From NCBI GenBank assembly GCA_020161835.1, contig JAIUNL010000002.1:280417-344416 (forward strand): a stretch of 64,000 nt of DNA, in the 5' to 3' direction. Each line of letters starts with the position of its first letter. The stretch's first letter is position 1. This document shows, piece after piece, positions 46,245 to 56,048 of this stretch. Source of the DNA: Bacteroidota bacterium. Its GTDB lineage: Bacteria > Bacteroidota > JABWAT01. Both the position numbers and the translations under genes were made by a program. A model generated the notes under the pieces. The model ran no database searches and was not told where the DNA came from. It saw only the letters and a list, made by a program, of their open reading frames with translations.

Positions 46245-47420
46245 CTACTGATAGATGAAATAGTTCCGTCGTTTTTGTTCAAATGCCCTGATCATGTCCT
46301 GATCAGCATCAGTTAATTCCAGATTGGCCTGGCCGTACAACAGCCAGAGATGTCTCCTGAACCCGATTTTACCCGGATTTTCTTTTCTTTGTTTTTCAAT
46401 AAAAGAAACCACCCAGTTTAAAGGGGAAGATTGGTGGTAATTTTCAGCTGTAATCTGAATACCGGGAATTGTTTTACCTTTGAACTTTGTATTGACTGAT
46501 TTCCCGGGAATGTCTTCGGGGGTTCTTGTGACCCATTCCCCTTTCAATCCAAATTCCTTCAAGTTTTGACTTTCCCCTTCATTTGCCCAGGGGTAGCCAA
46601 TCCATTCAAAAGGGGTTGGCGTTCCCCTTCCTTCACTGATTGCAGTTCCTTCGAACAAGCAGGTGCCTGAATATAAAAATAAACTTGAAAAATGTGGCAG
46701 ATTGGGGCTGGTGGGAACCCATGGCAATCCGGTTTCAGGCCAGAAATACTCCCGTTTCCATCCTTCCATTTTCACAATTTTGAGTTCAGGTCTTTTACCT
46801 GACTTTATCCAGTTCTCTTCAATTGCCATTTTCATAACCTCACCCAGTGTCAATCCGTACCGGATGGGAACAGGCAAAGCTCCAATAAAACTTTTAAGCG
46901 AATCCTGTAAAACCGGACCTTCAACCAAAACTCCACCCAGCGGATTTGGTCTGTCGAGGATAACAACAGGAATGCCCGTTTCGGCTGCAACTCTGATACA
47001 GTTCAAAACTGTTGAGAGGTAGGTGTAAAACCTCAGTCCGACATCCTGAATGTCAATCAGAAGAGTATCTGAATCACTAAAATCAAGCGGGTCAGGTGAC
47101 TTTTTCTTTCCATAGAGAGAAACAACGGGTATTCCCTGATAAAGAGGTTGTGAGTTTAAAATCACCCCGTCAGCCTGGTTACTTTCAAACCCATGTTCAG
47201 GGGAAAAAAGTCGCTTCAGTTTTCCCTTTTTTATCAGAGAATCAGCAAGAGAAAATTGCTTCTGACTGGGAAGATTGGTGAGCAGAATATAACGATTACC
47301 GTAAAATAGTTGATTTTTCCACGCAGATTCTGAACCAATGATGACGGGTTTTGCGGGTTGATTATTTTGTTGCCCGGGTGAGCACGAAAAAAGAAGGAAA
47401 AAGGTGAGGAGTCTGAGCAT
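46245..47420 (-). CDS. namZ: NamZ-like exo-beta-N-acetylmuramidase lipoprotein (DUF1343)
   Basis: 391 residues with a lipobox (LFSC, near 15). The DUF1343 signature KRLFSPEHGFESNQADG occurs near 85-100, with LLIDIQDVGLRFYTYLST and ILDRPNPLGG further on. NamZ removes MurNAc residues from the non-reducing ends of muropeptides during wall recycling. The ATG at 47420 comes directly after the T-run of the ndk terminator; an ATG at 47432 lies inside that hairpin and is less likely. Confidence 0.9.
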   Translation of the reverse strand: MLRLLTFFLLFSCSPGQQNNQPAKPVIIGSESAWKNQLFYGNRYILLTNLPSQKQFSLADSLIKKGKLKRLFSPEHGFESNQADGVILNSQPLYQGIPVVSLYGKKKSPDPLDFSDSDTLLIDIQDVGLRFYTYLSTVLNCIRVAAETGIPVVILDRPNPLGGVLVEGPVLQDSLKSFIGALPVPIRYGLTLGEVMKMAIEENWIKSGKRPELKIVKMEGWKREYFWPETGLPWVPTSPNLPHFSSLFLYSGTCLFEGTAISEGRGTPTPFEWIGYPWANEGESQNLKEFGLKGEWVTRTPEDIPGKSVNTKFKGKTIPGIQITAENYHQSSPLNWVVSFIEKQRKENPGKIGFRRHLWLLYGQANLELTDADQDMIRAFEQKRRNYFIYQ

Positions 47421-47458
47421 AAAAAGAACCATCAGCCGGAAAAAGCCAGCTGATGGTT
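47420..47458 (-). terminator. Terminator of ndk abutting the namZ start
   Basis: AACCATCAGC and GCTGATGGTT (47449-47458 with 47427-47436) form a 10-bp stem followed on the minus strand by TCTTTTT, which runs into the namZ ATG at 47420. Confidence 0.85.
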
Positions 47459-47472
47459 AGGTAAGTTAAAAA

Positions 47473-47907
47473 TCAGAAACCGTAATTGGCCACAAGGTCT
47501 GAAGACGCAAAGTGGTAATTGATTTCAATTTTTGCATTTTCAACTGAGTCAGAACCGTGAACAATGTTTTCGCCAACGGAATCTGCATACAATTTTCTAA
47601 CTGTACCGGCATCAGCATTTGCAGGATTGGTAGCACCAATCAGTTTTCTGAAATCTGCAACTGCATTCTCTTTTTCGAGAACGATTGGTACACAGGGTCC
47701 GGATGACATAAATTCTACCAGTTCACCAAAAAACGGACGTTCTTTATGCACTTCATAAAATCCACCGGCAGTTTCTTTGGTAAGACGGGTCATCCGCATA
47801 GCAACAACTTTAAATCCAGCTTCCTGGATTTGGGCAGTTACTTTACCGATCAGGTTTTTCTTGACGCAATCTGGTTTCAGAATTGCAAGGGTTCTTTCTA
47901 CAGCCAT
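47473..47907 (-). CDS. ndk: Nucleoside diphosphate kinase
   Basis: 144 residues, standard length. The phosphohistidine is H117 in [12 protein letters not shown], and the N-terminal [12 protein letters not shown] and [13 protein letters not shown] motifs are present. It equilibrates NTPs and dNTPs. ATG 47907 is chosen for the GGAG seven bases upstream; the frame extends four codons further. It follows sucD by ~197 bases holding a repeat, and a strong terminator follows it. The sucD-ndk pairing fits nucleotide use by succinyl-CoA synthetase. Confidence 0.97.
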   Translation of the reverse strand: MAVERTLAILKPDCVKKNLIGKVTAQIQEAGFKVVAMRMTRLTKETAGGFYEVHKERPFFGELVEFMSSGPCVPIVLEKENAVADFRKLIGATNPANADAGTVRKLYADSVGENIVHGSDSVENAKIEINYHFASSDLVANYGF

Positions 47908-47949
47908 TTTAAGCTCCAAATATTTTATAGGTTAATTTTAAATCCAAGG

Positions 47950-48035
47950 TTTTGTTGTTGTTCATCCCTCGATATCCGTCAGTTGCCGGATCTTCGAATT
48001 TTGCCTTCCGGCAAAAACTCAGGATGACAGCTTCA
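47950..48035. repeat. GTCATCCTGAG-type repeat with internal TTTTGCC/GGCAAAA hairpin
   Basis: Read on the minus strand: CTGTCATCCTGAG, TTTTTGCCGGAAGGCAAAA, TTCGAAGATCCGG. The same arrangement occurs on the plus strand near 58635-58678. It fills the sucD-ndk spacer. Confidence 0.65.
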
Positions 48036-48104
48036 ATAGGTTTTTGTATTAAGTATTTTGGCGTTTCTACTGTCTACTACCTACTGACTACAACCTGCAA
48101 GAAA

Positions 48105-48977
48105 CTACTTCCCCAACACCCGCTTCATGGTTTCGCCAATTACAGCCGGACTTTCTGCAACATGGATTCCACATTCTTTCATGGTTTTCACTTTTTCTGC
48201 TGCCGTTCCTTTTCCACCAGAAATAATTGCTCCGGCGTGTCCCATTCTCCGGCCCGGAGGGGCTGTCTGACCAGCAATAAAACCAACAACCGGTTTTTTT
48301 ACGTGATCACGGATATAATAAGAGGCTTCTTCTTCATCAGATCCGCCAATTTCGCCGATCATCACGATAGCATCAGTTTCAGGGTCTTCATTAAAAAGCT
48401 TGACCGCATCAATATGACGTGTTCCGATAATCGGGTCACCACCAATGCCGATTGCTGTAGATTGACCCAATCCGAGTTGGGTTAACTGATTCACAGCTTC
48501 ATAAGTCAAAGTTCCTGAACGGGAAATGAGACCAATTCTTCCTGGAGAAAATATAAAACCAGGCATAATTCCGATTTTGGCGATGCCAGGAGCAATAATT
48601 CCGGGACAGTTGGGTCCGATAACACGGGTTCCCTTACCTTGAATATAAGTCCAGGCTTTCATCATATCATTAACCGGAATACCTTCGGTTATGCAGATGA
48701 CGAGTCTGATTCCTGCATCTGCAGCTTCCATGATTGCATCTGCTGCAGCCATCGCCGGAACGAAAATGATTGAGGTATTTGCTCCTGTTTCCTTTACTGC
48801 ATCATAAACAGTATTGAAAACCGGGGTGCCTTCATGTGACAATCCACCTTTTCCGGGAGTCACACCGCCAACAACCGGCGTTCCATATTCTTTCATCTGT
48901 TGTGTGTGAAAACTTCCTTCATGTCCGGTAATACCCTGGACGATCACACGGGTCGTTTTGTCAACCAAAACTGCCAT
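48105..48977 (-). CDS. sucD: Succinate-CoA ligase subunit alpha
   Basis: 290 residues, full length. It contains the CoA-binding Rossmann start [22 protein letters not shown], and the phosphohistidine motif [14 protein letters not shown] (about 247-260). The enzyme interconverts succinyl-CoA and succinate with ATP/GTP formation in the TCA cycle. The beta-subunit gene sucC is not in the window, so the two are unlinked here. GGAGAG precedes the ATG. It follows gatA by 15 bases. Confidence 0.97.
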   Translation of the reverse strand: MAVLVDKTTRVIVQGITGHEGSFHTQQMKEYGTPVVGGVTPGKGGLSHEGTPVFNTVYDAVKETGANTSIIFVPAMAAADAIMEAADAGIRLVICITEGIPVNDMMKAWTYIQGKGTRVIGPNCPGIIAPGIAKIGIMPGFIFSPGRIGLISRSGTLTYEAVNQLTQLGLGQSTAIGIGGDPIIGTRHIDAVKLFNEDPETDAIVMIGEIGGSDEEEASYYIRDHVKKPVVGFIAGQTAPPGRRMGHAGAIISGGKGTAAEKVKTMKECGIHVAESPAVIGETMKRVLGK

Positions 48978-48992
48978 TTTCTGTCTCTCCGC

Positions 48993-50423
48993 TTATTTCA
49001 GGTTTGCTTTTTCGAGGTGGTAGGCTGCAGTCAGAAGAGTTTGCTCATCAAAATGTTTACCCAGTAACTGTACCCCAACCGGAAGTCCGTCGGAAGCTGT
49101 TCCTGCCGGAACAGAAATGCCTGGAATCCCTGCCAGATTAGCAGAAACGGTATAAATATCTGAAAGATACATCTCGAGGGGATTGGTCGTTTTTTCCCCG
49201 ATTCTAAAAGCAGTAGAAGGCGCAGTTGGCGTAAGAAGAACGTCAACTTTCTTAAAGGCATTTTCAAAATCCTGTCTGATCAGCCTGCGGACTTTTTGAG
49301 CTTTTGTATAGTAGGCATCATAATAGCCGGCAGAAAGCACATAAGTTCCCAACATAATACGCCGTTTAACTTCACGGCCAAAACCTTCAGAACGGCTTTT
49401 TACATACATTGCAGAAAGGGTGTCGGCATCTTTGCTTCGAAAGGTGTACCGAACACCATCATATCGTGCAAGGTTACTTGAAGCTTCTGCAGTAGTCAGA
49501 ATGTAGTAAGTAGCAATACAGTACTGCGTATGAGGAAGTTCAACTTCTGTAACTTCACAACCCAGCTTTTTCAATGTATCGGCAGCTGCCATCAATTTGG
49601 CTTTTACTTCAGGATGAAGTCCTTCAGCAACATATTCTTTGGGAATGCCAAATTTCAAACCGCCAATGGGGTTTGACAGGTTTTTGGTGTAAGGCTCTAC
49701 AGGTTGGGGTGAAGATGTGGAATCTTTGGGATCATGCCCTGAAATCACTTCCATGATAAGTGCAAGATCTTCAACTGAATTGGCAAACGGACCAATCTGA
49801 TCGAATGAAGATGCATACGCAATCAGTCCAAAACGGGAAACCCGACCGTAAGTCGGTTTCATTCCTACAACACCGCAAAGTGAAGCTGGGAACCGGATTG
49901 AGCCGCCGGTATCGGTACCCAAAGAAGTAATTGCAAGTTTTGCTGCAACAGCAACTGCAGACCCACCCGAACTTCCGCCAGGAACCCGGGTTTTGTCAAC
50001 CGGATTTTTCACCACACCATAGGCAGAATTTTCATTTGAGGAACCCATGGCAAATTCATCCATGTTTGTTCTTCCAATGAAAATTGCACCCTCAGCTTTG
50101 AGCTTTTCAATGACGGTTGCATCATAAACAGAACGGTAATTCCCGAGAATTTTAGAAGCACAGCTAGCAATCTGACCTTTAATATTGATGACATCTTTAA
50201 TGGCAATAACCATTCCTTCAAGACGACCACCCGTTCCAGCTTTAATACGGGAATCAGCATTTCGTGCCTGATCAAGAGCCATTTCATTAAATGATTCAAG
50301 ATAACAGTTCAAATCTTGCTGAATTTTTATTTGTGCAAGCAATTCTGTTACATAAGATTCACAGGTCACCTTACCAGAAGTAAGGTCAGACCTGAATTCA
50401 GAAAAAGTAGAGTATAATTTCAC
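48993..50423 (-). CDS. gatA: Asp-tRNA(Asn)/Glu-tRNA(Gln) amidotransferase subunit A
   Basis: 476 residues of the amidase-signature family. The Ser-cisSer-Lys triad is visible as K76 (AIKDVI) and GGSSGGSAVAVA (about 148-159). GatA releases ammonia from glutamine for amidation of misacylated tRNAs. The start is a GTG at 50423 with no strong Shine-Dalgarno. gatB and gatC are absent nearby. It lies 35 bases after tatA. Confidence 0.96.
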   Translation of the reverse strand: MKLYSTFSEFRSDLTSGKVTCESYVTELLAQIKIQQDLNCYLESFNEMALDQARNADSRIKAGTGGRLEGMVIAIKDVINIKGQIASCASKILGNYRSVYDATVIEKLKAEGAIFIGRTNMDEFAMGSSNENSAYGVVKNPVDKTRVPGGSSGGSAVAVAAKLAITSLGTDTGGSIRFPASLCGVVGMKPTYGRVSRFGLIAYASSFDQIGPFANSVEDLALIMEVISGHDPKDSTSSPQPVEPYTKNLSNPIGGLKFGIPKEYVAEGLHPEVKAKLMAAADTLKKLGCEVTEVELPHTQYCIATYYILTTAEASSNLARYDGVRYTFRSKDADTLSAMYVKSRSEGFGREVKRRIMLGTYVLSAGYYDAYYTKAQKVRRLIRQDFENAFKKVDVLLTPTAPSTAFRIGEKTTNPLEMYLSDIYTVSANLAGIPGISVPAGTASDGLPVGVQLLGKHFDEQTLLTAAYHLEKANLK

Positions 50424-50458
50424 AGTTAAAAAAGATTAGTAGAAGGTGAGCGAAACAA

Positions 50459-50692
50459 TCAGGCCTTTGCTTCAGGTTTAGACTCTTTGTCTTGCTGAAC
50501 AGGTGCTGCGGGTGGTTGCTTTTTAGTTGAGGATTCAGTTTCAATTTCGGTCTGAATATCACTTGCAGCCTTTTTAAATTCACGCATTCCCTTCCCCAGG
50601 GATTGTGCAAATTCAGGAATTTTCTTGCTTCCGAACAGAATAAGAAAAACTACAAGAATCAGAATAATTTCGCCGCCGCTTAACCCAAACAT
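50459..50692 (-). CDS. tatA: Sec-independent (twin-arginine) translocase subunit TatA
   Basis: 77 residues: one membrane helix ([20 protein letters not shown], with the FG-S-KKIPE hinge), an amphipathic helix ([14 protein letters not shown]) and a polar Lys/Glu/Pro-rich tail, exactly TatA/E layout. TatA oligomers form the translocation pore. tatC is not nearby. It is embedded between a lipoprotein gene and gatA. Confidence 0.95.
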   Translation of the reverse strand: MFGLSGGEIILILVVFLILFGSKKIPEFAQSLGKGMREFKKAASDIQTEIETESSTKKQPPAAPVQQDKESKPEAKA

Positions 50693-50764
50693 GGCATTTT
50701 CCCTTTAAAAATTAGAAAACTAAAGTACTGTGATTTGATTTCAATATCAAGAAACAAGGCTTTA

Positions 50765-51694
50765 TCAATCACCCAGATAAAGACTTTCGAGAACCTCACC
50801 GGTTAGAGCATCAAGATACACTTTGAAAACAGCCGGCTTTCCCTCATCAGGGGTGATCAGATATTCCCATGCGTAATGGTAGGAAAGTTCAATATTATAA
50901 GGTTTCAGTTCAATTTCAGTATTCTCAGCTTTTCGTCTGATCAGAATAATTGCAGATTGAACGCCACCTGATACAACTGATTGATTCTGAATCACATAAA
51001 CCTGGGTTCTTCCAGATTTTTCATAGCTGATTTTATGCTGAACCAATTCCCGCCGTCCAATTTCAGGATCAGCCCAGTTTACAACCGGCATTTCCCTTTC
51101 AGGAACTGCTGTCGAACTTAAATACCCAATCTCACCATGCACAGAGACCATGACTTCAACCACATTAAACTCAGGGTTGGCAAATGGGTAATCTGAAGGG
51201 AACTGTTTTCTGTAAATGAAATGTACAAATTCATCATTTTCTTCTGCTGAAATGAGTTTCAGGTCTTTCCCATCTGTATTAAACAGGGGTTTCCATGCAG
51301 CAAATAATTTTTTAAGCCCTTTATCAAGCTCTTCAACTGAATAATCTTTTTGCCCGGTTTCAATTTCAGGGAATAACCTGGCATGCGGATTCCCATATTG
51401 CAAGTGCCTTACCGTCATCAGGAGGGAATCAGGTTCTGCAACATCATAATTGGAATTTGTTTTTTCCATAAAATCAGAGAGTAATGATTTTAAAGAATTT
51501 ACAGGCTCAGGAGAATAAGAAATACGGGCAGGATAAGTTACTTTTTTAGCAACAACTGCACCCTTCCCCGGTTCGGAAACAGATTCAGAAGAACCACAGC
51601 CTTGCAGCAGGAATATCAGCAGTATTGAAAGAAAAAAAAGATTATACTTTTTCAGAGATATAGCTGATAACTGATTTGAATACACCCAGACCAT
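50765..51694 (-). CDS. Lipoprotein with C-terminal PepSY/FTP-like domain
   Basis: About 309 residues. After an overlap with purQ comes a lipoprotein signal (FFLSILLIFLLQGC). The mature protein is unfamiliar, but its end (YHYAWEYLI...VYLDALTGEVLESLY) has the pattern of PepSY or thermolysin-propeptide-like domains, which inhibit peptidases or act as signals. The start is uncertain: ATG 51694 is the last before the signal peptide and lies 53 bases inside purQ; ATG 51718 is also in frame. It follows purQ and precedes tatA in the long operon. Confidence 0.65.
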   Translation of the reverse strand: MVWVYSNQLSAISLKKYNLFFLSILLIFLLQGCGSSESVSEPGKGAVVAKKVTYPARISYSPEPVNSLKSLLSDFMEKTNSNYDVAEPDSLLMTVRHLQYGNPHARLFPEIETGQKDYSVEELDKGLKKLFAAWKPLFNTDGKDLKLISAEENDEFVHFIYRKQFPSDYPFANPEFNVVEVMVSVHGEIGYLSSTAVPEREMPVVNWADPEIGRRELVQHKISYEKSGRTQVYVIQNQSVVSGGVQSAIILIRRKAENTEIELKPYNIELSYHYAWEYLITPDEGKPAVFKVYLDALTGEVLESLYLGD

Positions 51695-52349
51695 TGTTAG
51701 ACCCCAAAACTGATTCAACCGCCCGTTCAGGATGAGGCATCATCCCCATCACATTTCCCGATTTACTCACAATTCCGGCAATATTCAACCGTGAACCGTT
51801 AATATTTGACTGATCGGTTAAAGAACCATCCGGTTCACAATACTGAAATACAATCTGATCATGATCCTGAAGGGATTTAATAGTATCATCACCTGCAAAA
51901 TAATTTCCTTCACCGTGCGCAACCGGAATCTGAATAACTTGTCCGGTCTGATAGTCAGATGTGAAACGTGAATTCGTTGTTGTTACTTTAAGATTAACAG
52001 TCTTACAAATAAATTTAAGGGAATCATTTGGCAACATAACCCCGGGAAGTAAGCCTGCCTCAAGTAAAATCTGAAACCCGTTACAAACACCGATCACCAT
52101 TCCGCCTTTTCCTGCAAACCGGATTACTTCTTTCATTACTGGAGAATACTTGGCAATTGCTCCGCACCGCAAATAATCACCGTAAGAGAATCCACCAGGA
52201 AGAAAAACCAGATCAACATCACCCAGATCAGATTCTTTATGCCAGATTAGCTTTACATCCTGACCTGAAATTTCACCCCAGGCATGAACAGCATCGTGAT
52301 CACAATTTGAGCCGGGAAACTGAATAACGCCAACCTTCAGCTTATCCAT
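51642..52349 (-). CDS. purQ: Phosphoribosylformylglycinamidine synthase subunit PurQ
   Basis: 235 residues of a class-I glutamine amidotransferase. Motifs: FPGSNCDHDA at the N-terminus, nucleophile Cys in GVCNGFQ, and MMPHPERAVE with the His-Glu pair. It supplies ammonia for the fourth purine step together with PurS and PurL. purL is not adjacent. It starts one base after purS and its end overlaps the PepSY-like lipoprotein frame. Confidence 0.97.
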   Translation of the reverse strand: MDKLKVGVIQFPGSNCDHDAVHAWGEISGQDVKLIWHKESDLGDVDLVFLPGGFSYGDYLRCGAIAKYSPVMKEVIRFAGKGGMVIGVCNGFQILLEAGLLPGVMLPNDSLKFICKTVNLKVTTTNSRFTSDYQTGQVIQIPVAHGEGNYFAGDDTIKSLQDHDQIVFQYCEPDGSLTDQSNINGSRLNIAGIVSKSGNVMGMMPHPERAVESVLGSNNGLGVFKSVISYISEKV

Positions 52350-52350
52350 A

Positions 52351-52599
52351 TCAGATTTGCTCCAGTGTAAAAGTGTAATCTTCCATCACCGTATTAGCAA
52401 GGAGTTTTTTACAGATTTCATCGGTCTGGCGGTGGGCTTCAGCTTTATCGGCAACGTTCAAAATGACTTCAACGTGTTTGCCAATCCTGATCTGGTCTGC
52501 ACCGGCATATCCAAGATCATGAACGGCATGCAGAACCGCTTTTCCCTGAACGTCAAGAATTGAAGGGCGGAGTACAATTTTTATTGTAGCTTTAAACAT
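52351..52599 (-). CDS. purS: Phosphoribosylformylglycinamidine synthase subunit PurS
   Basis: 82 residues. The pattern RPSILDVQGKAVLHAVHDLG and the ending ANTVMEDYTF are typical of PurS, which bridges PurL and PurQ. It is immediately upstream of purQ and 12 bases after pssA. Length and position fit the family fully. Confidence 0.95.
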   Translation of the reverse strand: MFKATIKIVLRPSILDVQGKAVLHAVHDLGYAGADQIRIGKHVEVILNVADKAEAHRQTDEICKKLLANTVMEDYTFTLEQI

Positions 52600-52611
52600 G
52601 AAATAGTCCGG

Positions 52612-53352
52612 TTAAGAAAGAGGTTTTTGAATCGGTTCGGGTTTTTTACTTCCAAAAATACCACGATACCCGTATCTGATAAGACCATAAACCAGATAAA
52701 ATGAAAGTCCGACAAGCAGACCCACTTCCCTGAAAATGACAATTCCCAGAATGAGAAGGATAAAAACAGCAAATTTTGCCGGTTCCTTCTTTATTGCCCT
52801 TTTGCTGAATTTTGGCAGGGTATCATATTTAACATGACTGACCATCAGAAGGGCGAGAAAAATAACAATATAAGGTAAAGCTGCAATCAGGTTGAAAAAA
52901 TTCAGATCGGGGTGGTTCATTTGGGTAAGAACCAACGCACAAACAAAAACAGCCTGACCCGGAATCGGGAGTCCGTTGAAATAATCTTTGTCAAAGCCAA
53001 CAAGTTGAACATTGAAACGGGCAAGTCTGAGTCCGCCACCAATCATTAAAAGAGAGGAAATTAAAATGCCGAAGGTTTCAATATCTTTCAGACCAAGCTG
53101 ATAAACCAGGAAACTAGGGGCAACACCAAAAGTGACCAGATCACTGAGTGAATCAAGTTCAACGCCAAATTCGCTTGCAGAATTGGTGAGCCGTGCCATA
53201 AATCCATCGAAGGCATCAAAAAAACCACCAAAAATGATAAACCAGGCTGCATTTTCAAATTGATTATTGTGAGCTGAAATAATGGCATTCAGCCCGCAGA
53301 ACATGTTTAGAACCGTAAAAAAGTTGGGGATAACGGCCCGGGTAATTCTCAT
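52612..53352 (-). CDS. pssA: CDP-diacylglycerol-serine O-phosphatidyltransferase
   Basis: 246 residues, multi-pass. The CDP-alcohol phosphotransferase motif is FFDAFDGFMARLTNSASEFG followed by VELDSLSDLVTFG (D-G-x2-A-R-x8-G-x3-D-x3-D), about residues 47-78. It makes phosphatidylserine for the next gene product to decarboxylate. The ATG overlaps the psd stop by one base (TAATG). The Psd and PssA pair together give phosphatidylethanolamine. Confidence 0.95.
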   Translation of the reverse strand: MRITRAVIPNFFTVLNMFCGLNAIISAHNNQFENAAWFIIFGGFFDAFDGFMARLTNSASEFGVELDSLSDLVTFGVAPSFLVYQLGLKDIETFGILISSLLMIGGGLRLARFNVQLVGFDKDYFNGLPIPGQAVFVCALVLTQMNHPDLNFFNLIAALPYIVIFLALLMVSHVKYDTLPKFSKRAIKKEPAKFAVFILLILGIVIFREVGLLVGLSFYLVYGLIRYGYRGIFGSKKPEPIQKPLS

Positions 53353-54017
53353 TATTTTTCCCCGGGAATTTCTGCAATCACGGTTTCACCGGCACGGGTA
53401 ATCTGATTGATGCTGACTTTGATGGGATAGGAAGCCGGTACAATAACATCCACCCGTGAGCCGAATTTGATCATCCCAAACCGTTCACCTTTTTTCACTG
53501 CCAGTCCTAAAGACAAGTCAGAAAAAATAATCCGGCGGGCCACAAATCCTGCAATTTGTTTGAATAATACTTTAGCAGTTCCGTTCACAATTCCGATTTC
53601 ACTTCTTTCGTTCACATCAGAAGCTTTATCTTCCCAGGCTTTCAGAAACTGTCCGGGCTGATATTTGAGGTATTTAACTTCGCCATCCATCGGGATGCGG
53701 TTCACGTGAACATTAAGCGGCGACATAAAAACAGCAACCAGGGTTGCAGGTCCGCCAATGAAATCATCATGGTCAATTTTCTTGATTAAAACCACTTTTC
53801 CGTCTGCAGGTGAAACAATGGAGTTCGGATTCTGATCAGTTGCCCGATATGGATCTCTGAAAAAATTCAGGGCAAAAACCAGAAAAAACAACCCGATCAG
53901 ATTAAGCAGCAGCCCAATGACAGGGTAGCCAGAGAGAAAAGCTGTAGAGAGAAAGATAACGGCGAGAGAACAAAATACAACCGTGAGAAGAGTCGAGGTT
54001 CCGTATTTAGTAAACAT
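53352..54017 (-). CDS. psd: Phosphatidylserine decarboxylase family proenzyme
   Basis: 221 residues, the short (PSD-A/type II) form with two N-terminal membrane segments. Conserved segments are SPADGKVV, FMSPLNVHVNRIP and, near the end, KFGSRVDV, where autocleavage at Gly-Ser yields the pyruvoyl group. It converts phosphatidylserine to phosphatidylethanolamine. It lies between purC (17 bases upstream) and pssA (one-base overlap). Confidence 0.94.
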   Translation of the reverse strand: MFTKYGTSTLLTVVFCSLAVIFLSTAFLSGYPVIGLLLNLIGLFFLVFALNFFRDPYRATDQNPNSIVSPADGKVVLIKKIDHDDFIGGPATLVAVFMSPLNVHVNRIPMDGEVKYLKYQPGQFLKAWEDKASDVNERSEIGIVNGTAKVLFKQIAGFVARRIIFSDLSLGLAVKKGERFGMIKFGSRVDVIVPASYPIKVSINQITRAGETVIAEIPGEK

Positions 54018-54034
54018 TCCTTTTCCTTAATTTA

Positions 54035-54748
54035 TCAGGCTTTACCGGTAATACGGCTGAGCACTTCATGATAGGTTTCTTCAACAAGACCCAAATCCAG
54101 ACGGAAGCGGTCTTTGTCCATTTTTTCGTTGGTGACTGAATCCCAGAACCGGCAGGTATCCGGCGAAATTTCGTCACCCAGCAACACTTCACCTTTATGT
54201 ACGCCAAATTCCAGTTTAAAATCAACCAGTTTCAGGTTTCTTTCGAGGAAGTAAGCTTTTAGAATTTCGTTTATTTTGGTTGCCTGGGTTTTGATTTCGG
54301 CAAGTTGTTCACGTGTCGCAAGACCAAACATGACCACGTGATCATCGTTCATAAGCGGGTCACCCAGAGCATCATTCTTAAAATAACATTCAATGACCGG
54401 TTGTTCGAGAACGAGACCTTCCTTAATCCCGTACCGTTTCACCAGTGAACCGGCTGCAATATTTCTCACAACAAGTTCAACCGGCAGAATGGTGAGATGT
54501 TTGATCAGCATTTCACGGTCTGACAGTTTTTTCACAAAGTGGGTTCTGATTCCCTTCGACTCAAGAAGAGTAAAAAGTGCACAGGAAATAGTGTTGTTTA
54601 CAACACCTTTATCAGCTATCTGACCTTTTTTCAATCCGTTGAAGGCCGTTGCATCATCTTTAAAGTCCTGAATAACGAGATCAGCATCGTCGGTTGCAAA
54701 TACTTTTTTAGCTTTTCCCTCATAAATAAGGGCTTTTTTCTCGGCCAT
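54035..54748 (-). CDS. purC: Phosphoribosylaminoimidazole-succinocarboxamide synthase
   Basis: 237 residues, standard SAICAR synthase length. Motifs: [10 protein letters not shown] at the N-terminus, [15 protein letters not shown], and LVDFKLEFG with [12 protein letters not shown]. It joins CAIR with aspartate. The ATG has GGAGA upstream and begins one base after purB, the enzyme acting next in the pathway. Confidence 0.97.
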   Translation of the reverse strand: MAEKKALIYEGKAKKVFATDDADLVIQDFKDDATAFNGLKKGQIADKGVVNNTISCALFTLLESKGIRTHFVKKLSDREMLIKHLTILPVELVVRNIAAGSLVKRYGIKEGLVLEQPVIECYFKNDALGDPLMNDDHVVMFGLATREQLAEIKTQATKINEILKAYFLERNLKLVDFKLEFGVHKGEVLLGDEISPDTCRFWDSVTNEKMDKDRFRLDLGLVEETYHEVLSRITGKA

Positions 54749-54749
54749 T

Positions 54750-56048
54750 TCAGTCTCCTAAGCCAACTCGTTGGAAAATATAGTCTACATTCCGGATGCT
54801 TTTTTTCAGATCAAACATCGTTTCAATTTCAGACTTTGTAAAATATTGCATGATTTCGCCATCTTCAAGCACATAGTCTATAAACGGACGGCGGGTCTCC
54901 CAGGTTTTCATTGCATTTCGCTGAACCATGAGATAAGAAGCTTCCCTGCTGAGACCTTTATTGGTTAAGGCAATCAGCAAAGTTTGGGAAAAAGTGAGTC
55001 CGTGGGTAATGTCAATATTCCGCTGCATATTGTCTGGGTAAACAATGAGTTTATCGAGAACATCATTCATCAGGTGAAGCATGTAATCGAGTAAAATCGT
55101 GCTGTCAGGAATGATCACCCGTTCAACTGAAGAATGGCTGATATCCCTTTCGTGCCAGAGTGACACATTTTCAAGGGCTGCAAGTGCATTTCCACGGAGA
55201 ATACGGGCAAGTCCGGCAATCCGCTCACAAACAATCGGATTCCGTTTATGAGGCATGGCCGAAGACCCTTTTTGTCCTTTTGAGAAAAACTCTTCGGCTT
55301 CAAGGACTTCTGTTTTTTGCAGGTGACGGATTTCGGTAGCAAATTTTTCAAGTGAGGATGCAATCACCGCCAGAGTCGACATAAACTCGGCATGACGGTC
55401 ACGCTGAATAATTTGTGTGGAAACGGGAGCAGGCTTCAACCCAAGTTTTTCGCAGACATATTCTTCAACTTTTGGTGAAAGGTGTTCAAAAGTCCCGACG
55501 GCCCCGCTGATTTTACCAACTGAAATGGTGTCAATTGCATGCTGAAGCCGTTCGATATTCCGGCGGGTTTCATCAAACCAAAGGGCAAACTTCAAACCGA
55601 ATGTCACCGGTTCTGCATGGATGCCATGGGTTCTGCCGATCTGAAGGGTAAACTTGAATTCTTTTGCACGGCGGGCTAAAATATCACGGAGTCTGATCAG
55701 ATCCTGCATGAGCAGTTTTCCGGCTTCTGCCATCTGAACGGAAAGTCCGGTATCGAGAATATCTGAGGATGTCATGCCCTGATGAACAAAACGGGAATCT
55801 TCACCGATGTAACTGTTCATGTTGGTGAGGAAGGCAATCACATCATGCTTGACAGTGTTTTCAATTTCAAGAACGGTGTCAGCTTCAAAATTTGCCCGTT
55901 CACGAATGTTTTTTGCTGCAGAAACCGGAATTTCACCCATTTCAGCACGGGCTTCACAGGCCAGAATTTCAATTTCCATCCATTTACGGAATTTATTCTC
56001 GGTGGACCAGATGGCCCCCATTTCCTTACGGGTATAACGATCGATCAA
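54750..56048 (-). CDS. purB: Adenylosuccinate lyase
   Basis: 432 residues. The superfamily signature [11 protein letters not shown] is near 261-271, and catalytic TSSDILDT and [10 protein letters not shown] segments are present. It splits SAICAR and adenylosuccinate. The start is a TTG at 56048 giving the family N-terminus IDRYTRKEM; no ATG is nearby, the next Met being residue 10. It is the first gene of the long co-directional run. Confidence 0.95.
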   Translation of the reverse strand: MIDRYTRKEMGAIWSTENKFRKWMEIEILACEARAEMGEIPVSAAKNIRERANFEADTVLEIENTVKHDVIAFLTNMNSYIGEDSRFVHQGMTSSDILDTGLSVQMAEAGKLLMQDLIRLRDILARRAKEFKFTLQIGRTHGIHAEPVTFGLKFALWFDETRRNIERLQHAIDTISVGKISGAVGTFEHLSPKVEEYVCEKLGLKPAPVSTQIIQRDRHAEFMSTLAVIASSLEKFATEIRHLQKTEVLEAEEFFSKGQKGSSAMPHKRNPIVCERIAGLARILRGNALAALENVSLWHERDISHSSVERVIIPDSTILLDYMLHLMNDVLDKLIVYPDNMQRNIDITHGLTFSQTLLIALTNKGLSREASYLMVQRNAMKTWETRRPFIDYVLEDGEIMQYFTKSEIETMFDLKKSIRNVDYIFQRVGLGD

